64,000 nt of DNA. Source: Alentia gelatinosa. Lineage: Eukaryota > Annelida > Polychaeta > Phyllodocida > Polynoidae. The notes below the pieces were generated by a model. That model was not told the DNA's origin and did no database searches. It was given only the letters and a program-made list of their open reading frames with translations. Where the stretch lies: the NCBI GenBank assembly GCA_950022655.1, contig OX465588.1, forward strand, positions 24,042,527 through 24,106,526. Direction: 5' to 3'. This document shows, piece by piece, positions 49,406-58,314 of the stretch (positions are counted from its first letter, which is position 1; each line of letters opens with the position of its first letter). The position numbers were made by a program, and so were the translations under genes.

Positions 49406-50419
49406 TCACTTGTTAATTGACTTTATCAGAGAGTCGTTAACCTGAGTGGCACTCGACACTCGGATGTAGCTCCTATGAGCGTTCGAGCGCCACCCCCCGT
49501 ATCTCTGGATGGAGAGTTCGGGGACCCCGGCCTGGAAGGCCTGAGTGGCCGCGGCCTTTCTCAGGCTGTGCAACGTGTAGGTTTTCGCCGGGATCCCCGC
49601 CAGAGCCGTAAGTCTGTCCCATTCCCTCGTCAGCGACCTGGTCGTTATCGGTGACCGATCAGCGTTCATCAGGAACGGGTCTCGGTCGCTAGACGTGGGA
49701 ACGGCCGCGATCATCTCTCGCACGGCTTGCATAGGGCACGACCTCCGGTCGGGAGAGGGCTGGAGAGCCACGTGCTTCTCCTCTCCAACACACTGGAGGT
49801 TTTTCGCCGCTTTTACCCTGACGGTGACGTGAGTTGACGTGACTTTCACGTCCCCGCGAGTTAGGTGCCTGTCCGGATCGAATCCCCGGACGGATGGTGG
49901 GGCGACCTCGCTCTGCCGCAGGGCCGCGAAGAACATCAGCAGGCAGGCCGCTCTGGTGGACCGGTCGAGGGGCGTGGCCGTTAGTCCACCGAGGACGCTC
50001 CTGAGGGCCTGCATCGGGATGGGCGGTTTGATGTTCGGCGTGTAGGACTTGTCCCTCTTCATTGCGTCGATGGCCCTCTTTACTCTCGCGTCCTCGGTCG
50101 CCGCGACGTTGCCCCCGGACAGGCGCAGGTGCGACCGTAGGTGCGACAAGTGGTTGGCCACGGTCGCGGGCGAGGGGGCGTGGTCCCGGACGTACTCCAG
50201 ATACGACGTGACGAGGCTGACCGACGGCTGCTGCGGGTCGGTGCCCGTCCTCCGGCAGAATGCGATGTAGGTTGATACGGCGCTTCGCTGGTTCGCGACC
50301 GTGCCGGGGGCACGCGCCGCGGCTTGCCGCGCAGATGCCCTCTGCTGGAGACAACGTAGCGCCGGATCTGCAGGAGAGCCGGAGGACAGGCACAAATGAG
50401 GCGTGGTTACAAGGCACAA
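49406..50419 (-). CDS. Tyrosine recombinase ORF3 of the Ngaro element
   Basis: Open frame of 337 codons with a tyrosine-recombinase fold: an N-terminal SAM-like core-binding region (about residues 38-105) and a catalytic domain (about 135-330). The catalytic set is visible: R168 in ALRQSE, H284 and R287 in HSLRKA, W310 in GGWRS in the usual His/Trp position, and the nucleophile Y318 in SYIR. It should join the circular DNA copy to the chromosome and act on the CATT-containing junctions of the split repeats. The frame opens at a TTG and has no ATG before M120, inside the fold, so a separate start is unlikely. A consensus-like 3' splice site lies at codon 17 (intron end 50368). It ends just before repeat B1, the usual place for this gene in Ngaro. 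Confidence 0.92.
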   Translation of the reverse strand: MCLVTTPHLCLSSGSPADPALRCLQQRASARQAAARAPGTVANQRSAVSTYIAFCRRTGTDPQQPSVSLVTSYLEYVRDHAPSPATVANHLSHLRSHLRLSGGNVAATEDARVKRAIDAMKRDKSYTPNIKPPIPMQALRSVLGGLTATPLDRSTRAACLLMFFAALRQSEVAPPSVRGFDPDRHLTRGDVKVTSTHVTVRVKAAKNLQCVGEEKHVALQPSPDRRSCPMQAVREMIAAVPTSSDRDPFLMNADRSPITTRSLTREWDRLTALAGIPAKTYTLHSLRKAAATQAFQAGVPELSIQRYGGWRSNAHRSYIRVSSATQVNDSLIKSINK

Positions 50420-52826
50420 CAGGCATTAGATTATGAAATGACATGTAACGTTCAGCTCTAGCATTGTCTCTGGAGGTGAGGTGCGACCGGCTGAGGGCGT
50501 CCGCGACCGAGTTGAGTACCCCCGGGATGTGAGTGTACAGGAGGTCCACCTGTAATTTCGCCTGTACCATCCAGGCCTGGCGCGCGCACTCGGCGAGGAC
50601 CCGGTTGCGTGCCCGCCCCGACGTGAGCGCCTGTACAGTCCCCATATTGTCGCAGAACACCTCGACCCTCGTGCCTCGGTCCCGGTCAGTGAGGAACGTG
50701 TTGAGGGCGTAGATGGTATTGAGGGCCTCGAGCTCCGAGATACACTCCACCGGGTCCCCGACCGGGCAGACCTGACCGGAGTACGCTAGGCGGCCGTCCG
50801 TCCCACCCACGCCGGTGAGGCAGGCGTCTACAGTGATACACTTCGTCGGGGGGCCCCTGGGGATCAAGGCACGTCCATTCCACCCGTCAGCGAATCTCGA
50901 GAACCAGTCGAGGTCCTGCTGCATGTCCGACGAGATGTTGATGTAGAATCCGGACATGCCTCGCAGGGCCTCGAGGAGCTTGCTGACGAATGCCCTTGCC
51001 GGCCGGATGCACTTTGCGACGTGTAGTATTTTCCCCAGTATCGACTGGAGCTGCTGCTTCGTGAGGGACCGCTTCCGGGAGACGGCCGCCACGTGTTGCC
51101 GCACATCCTGCAGTTTGTCTTCCGGGATCGATAGCGTCATCTTCGCGGCATCGATGTCGATCCCTAGCCAGCGGACCACCTGCGACGGTTCCTGGGCTTT
51201 GTCCCGGGCCTCGGGGAGACCCAGCTCGCGGAAGAGCTCCCGGGCGGTCGCGAAGTCCGCCGCGGCTTTCTCCTTCGACGGCGATATGATGATCAGATCG
51301 TCGAGATACATCGCTCCCTCGACCCCCTTGCCGGCCAGAATTTCCACTATGGTATCCGCTACGCACTGCATGTGGTACGAGGACGCGCGGGCACCGAACG
51401 GCATGGCCGTATCACAATAGTACCCGCCGTCCCACATGAAGCATAGGAGGGGCCAGTCCAGGGGGTCGCATCGAAAGTTCTTGTATGCCCTCGCGATGTC
51501 GATCGAGGCCATGTAGGCCCCGGGGCCCGATCTCAGGAGGCGGGACACGAACCCGTCGATGGTAGGGAGGCTGTGCTCCCTTTCCTCCCCGTAGACCGAG
51601 TTCTTCATCACGAAGGCATTGACGCTCTGTTGCCGCGGGAACGTCATGTCCGTTATTACTCTCCGGGCCTCGGAGTCCCGCTTCTCCCGCGACATCAGGG
51701 GAGACACGTGGCACCACGGGCTGAACGGGGCGTCGGAGAACGGGCCGAGCAGATTGGAGAACGACAGCTCCTTTTTCACAAACTGCCCTACCTCGGTCGG
51801 GTACCCGGTGGCACTGGGGTGGTTAGGCACCCCTCTGGTATCCGTCGCGGGACCGAGGTATCCTAGGGGGAAGCCGTATCGTATGAAGCCCAGCAGCTCC
51901 TGCTTCCCCCGCATGCCCGTGAGGTATTTCTCCCACGCCCGCAACCGTAGGTCCGTGGGGAGAGTAATCTTGGTACACATCGCGTTGGGCAGGCCCGAGG
52001 CCCGCACCGCCTCGTAGATGTGGCCGTGCGCCGGCGGGGCGCCGTCCTGCATCCGCGGCCATTCCGCGCGCCGATGTGCCCTGAACGCCTCCGGGTCCGT
52101 ACGAGTCCCGGCGGCAATGATCCCGGTCCGACACACTTCCTCGAGCTTAGCGAAGTCCGGGGGCGCGCACGGAGGGGGCCCGTCCTCGGCCCCGTGGCCG
52201 GTCGCGCCCGGGTGGGGGACGCCCACCGGCCCGGCCACGTGGACCTGCGGAGTCGTGTTGTTATTCTTGTTGTGTATTGCCTCCCCGTCACGTGGGGGAA
52301 TCCTTACCCCGTGTGTGACGTCACGTGTCGGGGTGGCCTCACGTGGGAGGGTGCCGACCGGGAGGCGGCCGCTGACCACCTGTGCCCACGTGGCCGTTGG
52401 CGATTTCCTGTCCCGTGTTGTTTCAGCACTGGACGTCTCTGTGATCTCACGTGCCGCGTACCCTCTGACCCCGGGAGCCCGGGTGGGGGGTGCACGTGAG
52501 CATCCTGTAGTCGGGTGCACTCCGGTTACTCGCGGGGCGCACCGTGCCCGTTTTTTGCCGGCTGCGGAAGTCCATGTTGGTAGAGGGCATCCGGTCCGGG
52601 GTCGGCCGCCCTCATCGTGTATCCGGCCTGCGGGGTGTATCCGCCCTGCTGCCCGCGGCGTGTTGGTTGAGGGGCTACCGGCTGGGACTCGTAACCCATG
52701 GTGTACCCCAGTTTGCGGTTGCAGGCATGGAGCGAGTGCCCGCACTGTTTCCCCACCGAATCGCAGAACGAGCAAATGTGAACCCATTTCACGGGCCCGT
52801 CCTCGTGCCCGCTCCGATGCCTGCAC
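49689..52826 (-). CDS. pol: Reverse transcriptase / RNase H polyprotein ORF2 of the Ngaro element
   Basis: Open frame of 1045 codons beginning at a GTG, so the true start is unknown; the first in-frame ATG is at 52787, inside the Gag overlap. The conserved enzyme is about residues 220-800. RT palm motifs are visible: A at SIDIARAY (D443), B at MPFGARASSY (474-483), C at YLDD (D509, D510) and WLGIDID (553-559). RNase H follows with TVDACLTG (D667), SELEAL (E698), VFCDNMG (D726) and VADALSRS (D776), so all four acidic residues are present. It would make element DNA from RNA and degrade the template. Residues 1-130 and those after about 803 overlap Gag and recombinase in other frames and are probably not functional protein. 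The frame is shifted by -1 relative to Gag, so expression needs frameshifting, splicing or re-initiation. Confidence 0.93.
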   Translation of the reverse strand: MQASERARGRAREMGSHLLVLRFGGETVRALAPCLQPQTGVHHGLRVPAGSPSTNTPRAAGRIHPAGRIHDEGGRPRTGCPLPTWTSAAGKKRARCAPRVTGVHPTTGCSRAPPTRAPGVRGYAAREITETSSAETTRDRKSPTATWAQVVSGRLPVGTLPREATPTRDVTHGVRIPPRDGEAIHNKNNNTTPQVHVAGPVGVPHPGATGHGAEDGPPPCAPPDFAKLEEVCRTGIIAAGTRTDPEAFRAHRRAEWPRMQDGAPPAHGHIYEAVRASGLPNAMCTKITLPTDLRLRAWEKYLTGMRGKQELLGFIRYGFPLGYLGPATDTRGVPNHPSATGYPTEVGQFVKKELSFSNLLGPFSDAPFSPWCHVSPLMSREKRDSEARRVITDMTFPRQQSVNAFVMKNSVYGEEREHSLPTIDGFVSRLLRSGPGAYMASIDIARAYKNFRCDPLDWPLLCFMWDGGYYCDTAMPFGARASSYHMQCVADTIVEILAGKGVEGAMYLDDLIIISPSKEKAAADFATARELFRELGLPEARDKAQEPSQVVRWLGIDIDAAKMTLSIPEDKLQDVRQHVAAVSRKRSLTKQQLQSILGKILHVAKCIRPARAFVSKLLEALRGMSGFYINISSDMQQDLDWFSRFADGWNGRALIPRGPPTKCITVDACLTGVGGTDGRLAYSGQVCPVGDPVECISELEALNTIYALNTFLTDRDRGTRVEVFCDNMGTVQALTSGRARNRVLAECARQAWMVQAKLQVDLLYTHIPGVLNSVADALSRSHLTSRDNARAERYMSFHNLMPVVPCNHASFVPVLRLSCRSGATLSPAEGICAASRGACPRHGREPAKRRINLHRILPEDGHRPAAAVGQPRHVVSGVRPGPRPLARDRGQPLVAPTVAPAPVRGQRRGDRGRESKEGHRRNEEGQVLHAEHQTAHPDAGPQERPRWTNGHAPRPVHQSGLPADVLRGPAAERGRPTIRPGIRSGQAPNSRGRESHVNSRHRQGKSGEKPPVCWRGEARGSPALSRPEVVPYASRARDDRGRSHV
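50368..50449 (-). other. Candidate 82-nt intron joining RT/RNase H to recombinase
   Basis: On the minus strand a pyrimidine-rich tract ends in CTCTCCTGCAG, with the AG at 50369-50368, just inside the recombinase frame. A possible donor (AAC|GTTACA) has its GT at 50449-50448, after the last RNase H aspartate. Removing 82 nt (1 mod 3) puts ORF2 into the ORF3 frame, which would explain why ORF3 has no ATG. The donor is weak. Other GT sites I checked after the RNase H motif either give the wrong phase or a 43-nt intron. Introns are known in some DIRS-order elements. This is inference. Confidence 0.35.
52236..52498. promoter_or_regulatory. Cluster of seven CACGTG E-boxes inside the Ngaro element
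   Basis: CACGTG occurs at 52236, 52289, 52322, 52340, 52387, 52448 and 52493, with a CRE-type TGACGTCA at about 52316. The cluster sits between the end of Gag and the conserved start of RT. More CACGTG sites lie in both A repeats and at 49769, 51090, 51705 and 53591. The word binds bHLH factors of the Myc/Max/USF class in animals; a role as internal enhancer is inference. Confidence 0.4.
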
Positions 52827-53686
52827 CCTCTCTCCGAATTAAACTGCCGGCACGGCAGCTCCCTGGCTTTGTCCTTCCCTGCGGTATCCGATCCGGCCGA
52901 CCGGGTCGAGGTCGTCATGGCGAGCCGGACCCGCTCCTCCTGTATCAGACCGTAGTCGGACCAGCTAAGCCTGCCGGCCTCGATTTGGTCGAACACAAAT
53001 TGGCTCCATCGCCTCACCCCGGCCCACGGTCGGGATTGGGCGTCGATGGACACCTGGTGGAGATGTTTAAACATATGGTCCCGGTCCGCGGGCTCCACGG
53101 CTCGGTCGTCCCCCAGCAGACCGAGGAACGCGCTAACGTATTCCATCGGCCCTAGGGACCCCCGCACCTCCAGCTTCTGAGACAGTGTAAATACGCCCTC
53201 GCGGTCCACAAACATAAATGGCTTCGAGGTCAAGCGAGAGATGTTTAAGTCCGAATGGAGCTTACCCGTAGTCCTGTCGTGTCTGATGGCCTCACGGTCC
53301 AGCTCGCGTTGGATGTAGGAGTCGGCCGCATACCGCTCCCTCAACTGGCGTGGCGGGGGCAGGACCCGTGCGGCCTGGTCCTCGGCCCACTCGTTGGTGC
53401 GTCGGTCCACGGCCGACTGGACGGAAGGTGGCCGTGAGGCCCGGTCGTTGTTCCTTTGTTCCGCCAGCCGGTTGATGGCGGCCAGGACTCCCCCGATCTG
53501 ATCTTTCATGTCCGTTTTGAAGTCGGCGAGGCCTTTCTCCACGGCCACGAGCCTAACCGTCTTAACACTGCCTACCTCGGAGGCCGAGTCCACGTGCTCA
53601 TCCGACGGCCGTTGGGTGGATTCCGACGTTACTTCAGCCTCCGCATCGGCGTGCGATGTGCTGGGGCCTGCTCGTGTCTTCGGCAT
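52526..53686 (-). CDS. gag: Gag-like ORF1 of the Ngaro element
   Basis: A 386-residue ORF from an ATG at 53686; an upstream in-frame GTG is less likely. Counting from the GTG two codons earlier, residues 40-85 look like a short amphipathic or coiled segment, residues 110-260 form a probable helical core, and residues 281-324 hold a Cys/His cluster (C281, C290, H292, C307, C310, C317, H319, H322, C324) expected to bind zinc and nucleic acid. The tail is rich in Gly, Pro and Gln. Position upstream of RT in the same transcript and the Cys/His cluster match Gag-like ORF1 proteins of Ngaro elements, whose presumed job is to package the element RNA. It overlaps the open frame of ORF2 by about 300 nt. 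The assignment rests on position and zinc cluster, not on clear sequence homology. Confidence 0.8.
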   Translation of the reverse strand: MPKTRAGPSTSHADAEAEVTSESTQRPSDEHVDSASEVGSVKTVRLVAVEKGLADFKTDMKDQIGGVLAAINRLAEQRNNDRASRPPSVQSAVDRRTNEWAEDQAARVLPPPRQLRERYAADSYIQRELDREAIRHDRTTGKLHSDLNISRLTSKPFMFVDREGVFTLSQKLEVRGSLGPMEYVSAFLGLLGDDRAVEPADRDHMFKHLHQVSIDAQSRPWAGVRRWSQFVFDQIEAGRLSWSDYGLIQEERVRLAMTTSTRSAGSDTAGKDKARELPCRQFNSERGCRHRSGHEDGPVKWVHICSFCDSVGKQCGHSLHACNRKLGYTMGYESQPVAPQPTRRGQQGGYTPQAGYTMRAADPGPDALYQHGLPQPAKNGHGAPRE

Positions 53687-53793
53687 CCTCACGTTGTTCT
53701 GGCAGACAATTAACCGTACTTTGAAACCTTAACGACCTCGGGCCGATACTCGTGGAGTATCCGGTGCCGCGAGCGATGTAGGCCAAAAATAGC

Positions 53794-53988
53794 GGAGAAA
53801 ATTGGTGTGCGTCTGAACGTAGTGAAGCGCGAGAAGAGAGTGAGAGAGAGTGTGAGAGCGTGCTTCACCACGTGACCTAATGGTTCACGTGATTCGCACG
53901 AGGGGGCGCGCAGGGAGCGCGAGTGCAGAGGGAGTGCGCTAGGTGGAGCAATGACCGCCCCTGACCCTACGGCCATGGGCTACCCATT
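53794..53988 (-). repeat. Ngaro split direct repeat A1 (5' terminal)
   Basis: This 195-bp copy looks identical to 48850-49044. It forms the upstream end of the element in transcription direction and ends at the shared CATT (53985-53988) before host DNA beginning GGTCTTCC. Inside is a palindrome of two CACGTG sites around a 9-bp spacer (about 53869-53891). A short ORF shared by both A copies is a by-product of the repeat. Confidence 0.93.
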
Positions 53989-54514
53989 GGTCTTCCAACT
54001 AATCTTTATGATTTTTGAATATACATGTTTTTACACACAGTACTTCAGTTCCATAACGTGGATACCTGGAGTAAATACATGGTATATATATATATTGAAC
54101 AAATGAATATTACAATAAGTAAGTGTAGTAATGCTCAAAGAATATATTTGCACTACATATATGCACGAAAATGGCAAAATCGGTTCTATCAATGACAAAT
54201 ATAAGCCAGAAAACCCCCCAAAATGAATGGAATGCCGAACCGAAGATTCTATACAATTTCACTTAAAATCTCTCGGAAAAAGAAGGCAAAAAGACTCCTT
54301 TGAAAGGCAGGTAAAACGGAACATGTTGATATATCTAATGGACTCCATTTGAGCATCGTTTCTACATCAACTTATTGTAAAATACGATTGATTTTGGGAA
54401 TGAAATACATCTAAAACATACTTGATACAATTCTCTATGAGGTTGACGTTTATTCACGAAACTCTACAAAAAGGCATATGATATGAAGCCGCATCTTGTT
54501 TTGTATCGCTATAA

Positions 54515-54811
54515 TAGACAATAATCGATGGTTTTGTAGACAGACGGCCGTAAACCACGATAGGTTGCCGCGTAGACGTCAACCCCGAGTGGTTTACAGA
54601 GCTGCGTGACCACAAAACCATCGCTTGATGTGTTTGGTATCCATCTTCTCAAGTAAATTAAACCCGGGAATTGCCATGTTAAAGGGTATGTCAATAGGCT
54701 CTACGCTTTTGCTCTATAACACACGGGGATTATCTACCCATAAACAATGGCTTTTCGGCCGTATGCCACGGATCTGAAATCTGTATACCATGGTTATGGT
54801 ATCTGACATGT
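54515..54811 (-). mobile_element. Palindrome-rich dispersed repeat, copy related to 3.5 kb
   Basis: Shares long blocks with 3501-3698 in opposite orientation (TGTCAGATACCATAA, TATAGAGCAAAA, GTGGTTTACGGCCG, ACAAAACCATCGA-TATTGTCTA). It contains a 98-bp hairpin at 54526-54623 with arms CGATGGTTTTGT and ACAAAACCATCG. The loop region reads CACGATAGGTTGCC and later CCCCGAGTGG, echoing the loop of the two-module elements. Confidence 0.6.
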
Positions 54812-54921
54812 TTTAAACAATGGATAGTGGTTTACTGAGTCCCCATACATTCTCAATAGTGGCTTTGTATACCACGGATAATAAAACATGGTCATGTTGT
54901 ATATAAAGCTGTAAAACTCAT

Positions 54922-55050
54922 ACAAACGTTTAATCGTGTGATAAAAAAGATTTCGCTACGGTTCGAACGTCTCCTCGTTCCCGGTGGGGTGTGGGCGACG
55001 GAAGCAAGCGTAGCAGATCGCACGTCGTCAACACAAACGTTTAATCGTGT
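54922..55050. mobile_element. 93-bp insertion flanked by 18-bp direct repeats within a palindrome
   Basis: ACAAACGTTTAATCGTGT occurs at 54922-54939 and 55033-55050. The outside flanks CTCATACAAAC and GTTTGTATGAG pair with each other, so removal of 93 bp plus one repeat restores a palindrome. The inserted piece is CG-rich with GGTTCGAACG. Looks like a small insertion that duplicated its target. Element type unknown. Confidence 0.45.
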
Positions 55051-58023
55051 TTGTATGAGCCAGACCGGCTTCTCAGAGTCGTTGGTATCGGTATACCGAT
55101 AATATACTGCTGAACCGGAAATTTCTGCATCATCGGAGCTGTTATTACAAATGAAAAAGACCCAGAGGCAATGGTTCTTGCGGCAGATAATATCGTTCGA
55201 GGATGATTTGAGTCGAGTCGAAAGTAAATTATGGAAATTACAAATAACTGCAAAGAAACAGGATTATACATAAAGGTCTTGGCAAATAACCGGTAATCTG
55301 ATGTAGACGATATGAAAACAGTATGATCTCATTGGGGTGTAAATCCGGCAGATATATTCCGTGATTCTATATAAGGGCATTGTTGCCATTACTCATATTG
55401 GGTGAATTGCGGCATTACCAACATTAGGCATTAATAACCTGTCATGTAAGAGAGTTATTCAGCACTCAAATTATGGTGTTTAGTAATTCCAAGACAACAA
55501 TCTACGTAAAAACATGCAATGGACCTATGACACCTCCAGAAAAGCATTAGTAGCGGATTCGATTTCCATTAATCAACAAATCAGTCTTTTTAATGGATTC
55601 ACATCGCAATTTCTATGTATTTCTGTGTCTTTTTATTTATTGTAGGGTAAGCAAATAAACCAAATGTCTCGAGCTTTATTGCTCCTGCAGGAAATCTTAC
55701 TCCCTCATAGATGTGAAGACACTGTTTTGTAACCTGTCCAAACAGCTTACCCAAGAGTTAGTAGTTTATTTCAGATATTGGCATTCAAGCCTCTAACAGC
55801 TTCTGTCTGGGAAATAAATTAACAACAGCATCCACTTATAGCTTGCAGGGACTTGTTCTCATGTATACATCTATTTGAAGCATGATACATCTGTAACAAA
55901 GTTAGTTCTACCTTGGTGATATCGTGGATTAAGCCTTATAGTGATCTAAATAGGATTTAGACATAGCATAGCTTAGTCATGCGGCATAAAATAGTACGAC
56001 ATATGACAATTTAATAGAGGGGAATTAATCATTTTGGTATTGCCTGTAGCATCGTTATTATATAAAGGTGGCTACTTTGGGCTTGAACATGTGGAATTCC
56101 AGGTATGATACAAAACTAATCATATCAAAGACACTACATGGTATATGAAGAATCAAACCCCAGTACAACCAATTCAGCATTTAGTAATCAATATTGTGAC
56201 GCGGCAAAAACACATTCCTTCATGTTGACTATTAGGAATTACCAAGAATCGTATCGCAGGTTATATCTTTCGAATTACAATGATTAACGAATGATATGTC
56301 CAAATCTAGAGAGCTTTCTCAATCGTATTTGTATTAAGATCGTAGAGGTGGTTGAAAGCCATTTATACATTTCTTAATTCTAACATACGCTATTATTAGA
56401 CCGCATGAGAGATATGACACAGAAACAGGAAGTCAGTAAACACTAAATAATATGCACGGACGGCAAAAGTATATAAATAATCTGTCTCCTTCCTGGAATG
56501 AACTATCATAAATAGGTAAGGGGATAAAGGGGCCTACAGATACGGCTGTGATATAGGGGCCTACAGATACTTCAATATAGATACATTATCTACAGCAATA
56601 ATGAACTCTGACTTTCATATATCCTATCATTGAATGCACAATGAGATGGAGAAATTCTTTTGGTTATTGTTAGAGAAGGTGGAAAAGCTGAAATATAAAA
56701 CCCAAGAAACGATTTACCCGAAGTGAGGTTAGACGCTCAAATCTATCCACAATACTGGATTAAATATTTGTTTAAAGATTTTAATAGTATACTTTCACTT
56801 GATCGTTCAAAATCAAGAAAGGTACGATTACCAACGCACATATCAAATCTATTTTTTTTAGTCTTTTGATATTTCCAATATACTAGTATTATCTTACGAT
56901 CTACCTAAAAAAGAAGTCGTAGATGTGTATCTAAAATATTCATCCATATATGTCTTATATTCAGGCTATGATAATAGAAAGTGGATGAATTATACATTAG
57001 GGCTATATCAAAGATTAATGTTTTATGTAGATACTTAATTGTTGTAGTGGGAGCAAAATACAAGTATTGTATCTGTAGATGTTCTAAGTAGAACACGTTC
57101 GCGCCCCACATCAACAAATAACGCTGCAGTTATTCTCCCTCTTCCTACACCAAGCCCACCTACCTATATTCAGGGGTCACTAAAGCACAGCCAGATCCTG
57201 CCAGCCCTGTACAAGCCAGGAGCAGCAGCGCCTCTGCCGGCTGCTCGATGAAGTGAAAGCGGCGGATGAGGGGAGGCACAAAAGGGCGGCAGTCATCTGC
57301 ACAGGGGAGGTGGGGAGGGGGAGAGGAGGGCTAGTATTCAGCCCGCCCAAAACAGCCAAAATACCACCGCAATGTATATAGGCTGACTCTGAGACATAGA
57401 AGGTGAATAAAAGAGCTTCGCAAATCCTCTTGGCATAAAAAAAAGTTTATCGGAAATAACCCCGGCCTTATCTGCTTGCGAGTAAAGGGTCCTGCCTCAG
57501 GGACTGCTGCAGCGGTGATATGCCCCAGGCCTGGTTTCCACCGCTGGCAACAGCTGTCCTGCAAGGCATTTCCACGAGCCGTTTACCCCGCCTGCGTGTA
57601 CGAGCAACGTGGAAGCAGAGAGATGTCAAGGGGTCAGAACCCTCGGGAAAAGAGGCGGAGGGGCGGTCCAACTATTTAGACCAGTCCTGTTGAGAAAGAA
57701 ATGTTGATCCGGTCAAATTTCAGTAGGATCGACAGACTTGAACCACTCGCCCAACTCCCTACCCCTCTGATCGTCTGAAAGTGCGTATTTGCAAGGATTT
57801 GCGCCTGGTGTCGAGACAGGCCTTTAAGCCGTTAATGGTTGGCCAGGGGATGGGAACCACTGTTACACTAGATGAGATCTGCTCTCTGGGAAGATAGTAA
57901 TATTTTTTGTTCAATACCTGTGCAAAGTGCAGGGCGTGGGCCTGGGAGAATCTCATTAAGGGAGTTCTAACCTGGGTTGGAGTGATAGGTAGACACAGGC
58001 CCGATACGAATATATATAGATAT
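55051..58023. other. Unannotated stretch
   Basis: AT-rich to 57,120, then a GC-rich, purine-rich block (57,190-57,700) with short frames on both strands lacking motifs. No gene seen. Confidence 0.4.
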
Positions 58024-58314
58024 TTATCTCACCCCGGTATTTTTCTCCATAGACTTAACATTAGGAACTCGTACTCCACGGCCGTGAAAGTATCGTACCT
58101 AATACTCAATGGCTGATTTGGCGAGTTAATCCAGCAATAAATGATGTTAAATACAGGGTGAGATAAAATCAGAAACCCACTCGATGAGAATAACTTGGTC
58201 TGAACTCCACCTCGTTTGACCGCTATGTAAATTCACTAAGCTTCGCCTCGTGGATTACTCCGCAGTCAAACTCGGTGGAGTACGGACGAAGTTATTCTCA
58301 TCTTGTGGGTTTCC
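58024..58314 (-). mobile_element. Two-module hairpin/TIR element, distinct subfamily, reverse orientation
   Basis: Read on the minus strand, a hairpin module (58314-58167; long arms GAAACCCAC.. and GTGGGTTTC, loop CACGAGGCGAAGCTTAGTG at 58252-58234) is followed by a 143-bp module with TTATCTCACCC (starting at 58166) and GGGGTGAGATAA (ending at 58024), and AATGTTAAGTCTATGG at 58062-58047. Order, loop and internal motif match the 19.9-kb family although arms and terminal repeats differ. Confidence 0.65.

Larger units (their letters stand above)
48501..53988 (-). mobile_element. Complete Ngaro-type tyrosine-recombinase retrotransposon (DIRS order)
   Basis: Read on the minus strand the order is repeat A1, Gag-like ORF, RT/RNase H ORF, tyrosine recombinase ORF, repeat B1, repeat A2, repeat B2. 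These split direct repeats, with a tyrosine recombinase instead of a DDE integrase, define Ngaro/PAT-like members of the DIRS order. Such elements copy through RNA, are thought to pass through a circular DNA intermediate, and integrate by tyrosine recombination without a target-site duplication. No DAM-like methyltransferase domain, usual in DIRS1 and PAT, was seen, which favours Ngaro. No SGNH hydrolase ORF, found in some vertebrate Ngaros, was seen. The body is GC-rich inside AT-rich host DNA. Paired repeats look identical and frames are open, suggesting a recent insertion. The four bases CATT occur at both outer ends and at the B1/A2 junction. Confidence 0.93.

Noticed and set aside
49689..50416. 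Last 240 residues of the RT frame as a real domain
   Set aside because: Arg/Gly/Pro-rich translation of the recombinase coding sequence in another frame; no motif.
51619..52842. Long plus-strand frames (132-274 codons) opposite the RT gene
   Set aside because: Antisense shadows of the GC-rich minus-strand genes.
54940..55032. tRNA gene suggested by GGTTCGAACG and complementary GCTACG/CGTAGC
   Set aside because: No A-box and no D or anticodon arm in either direction.
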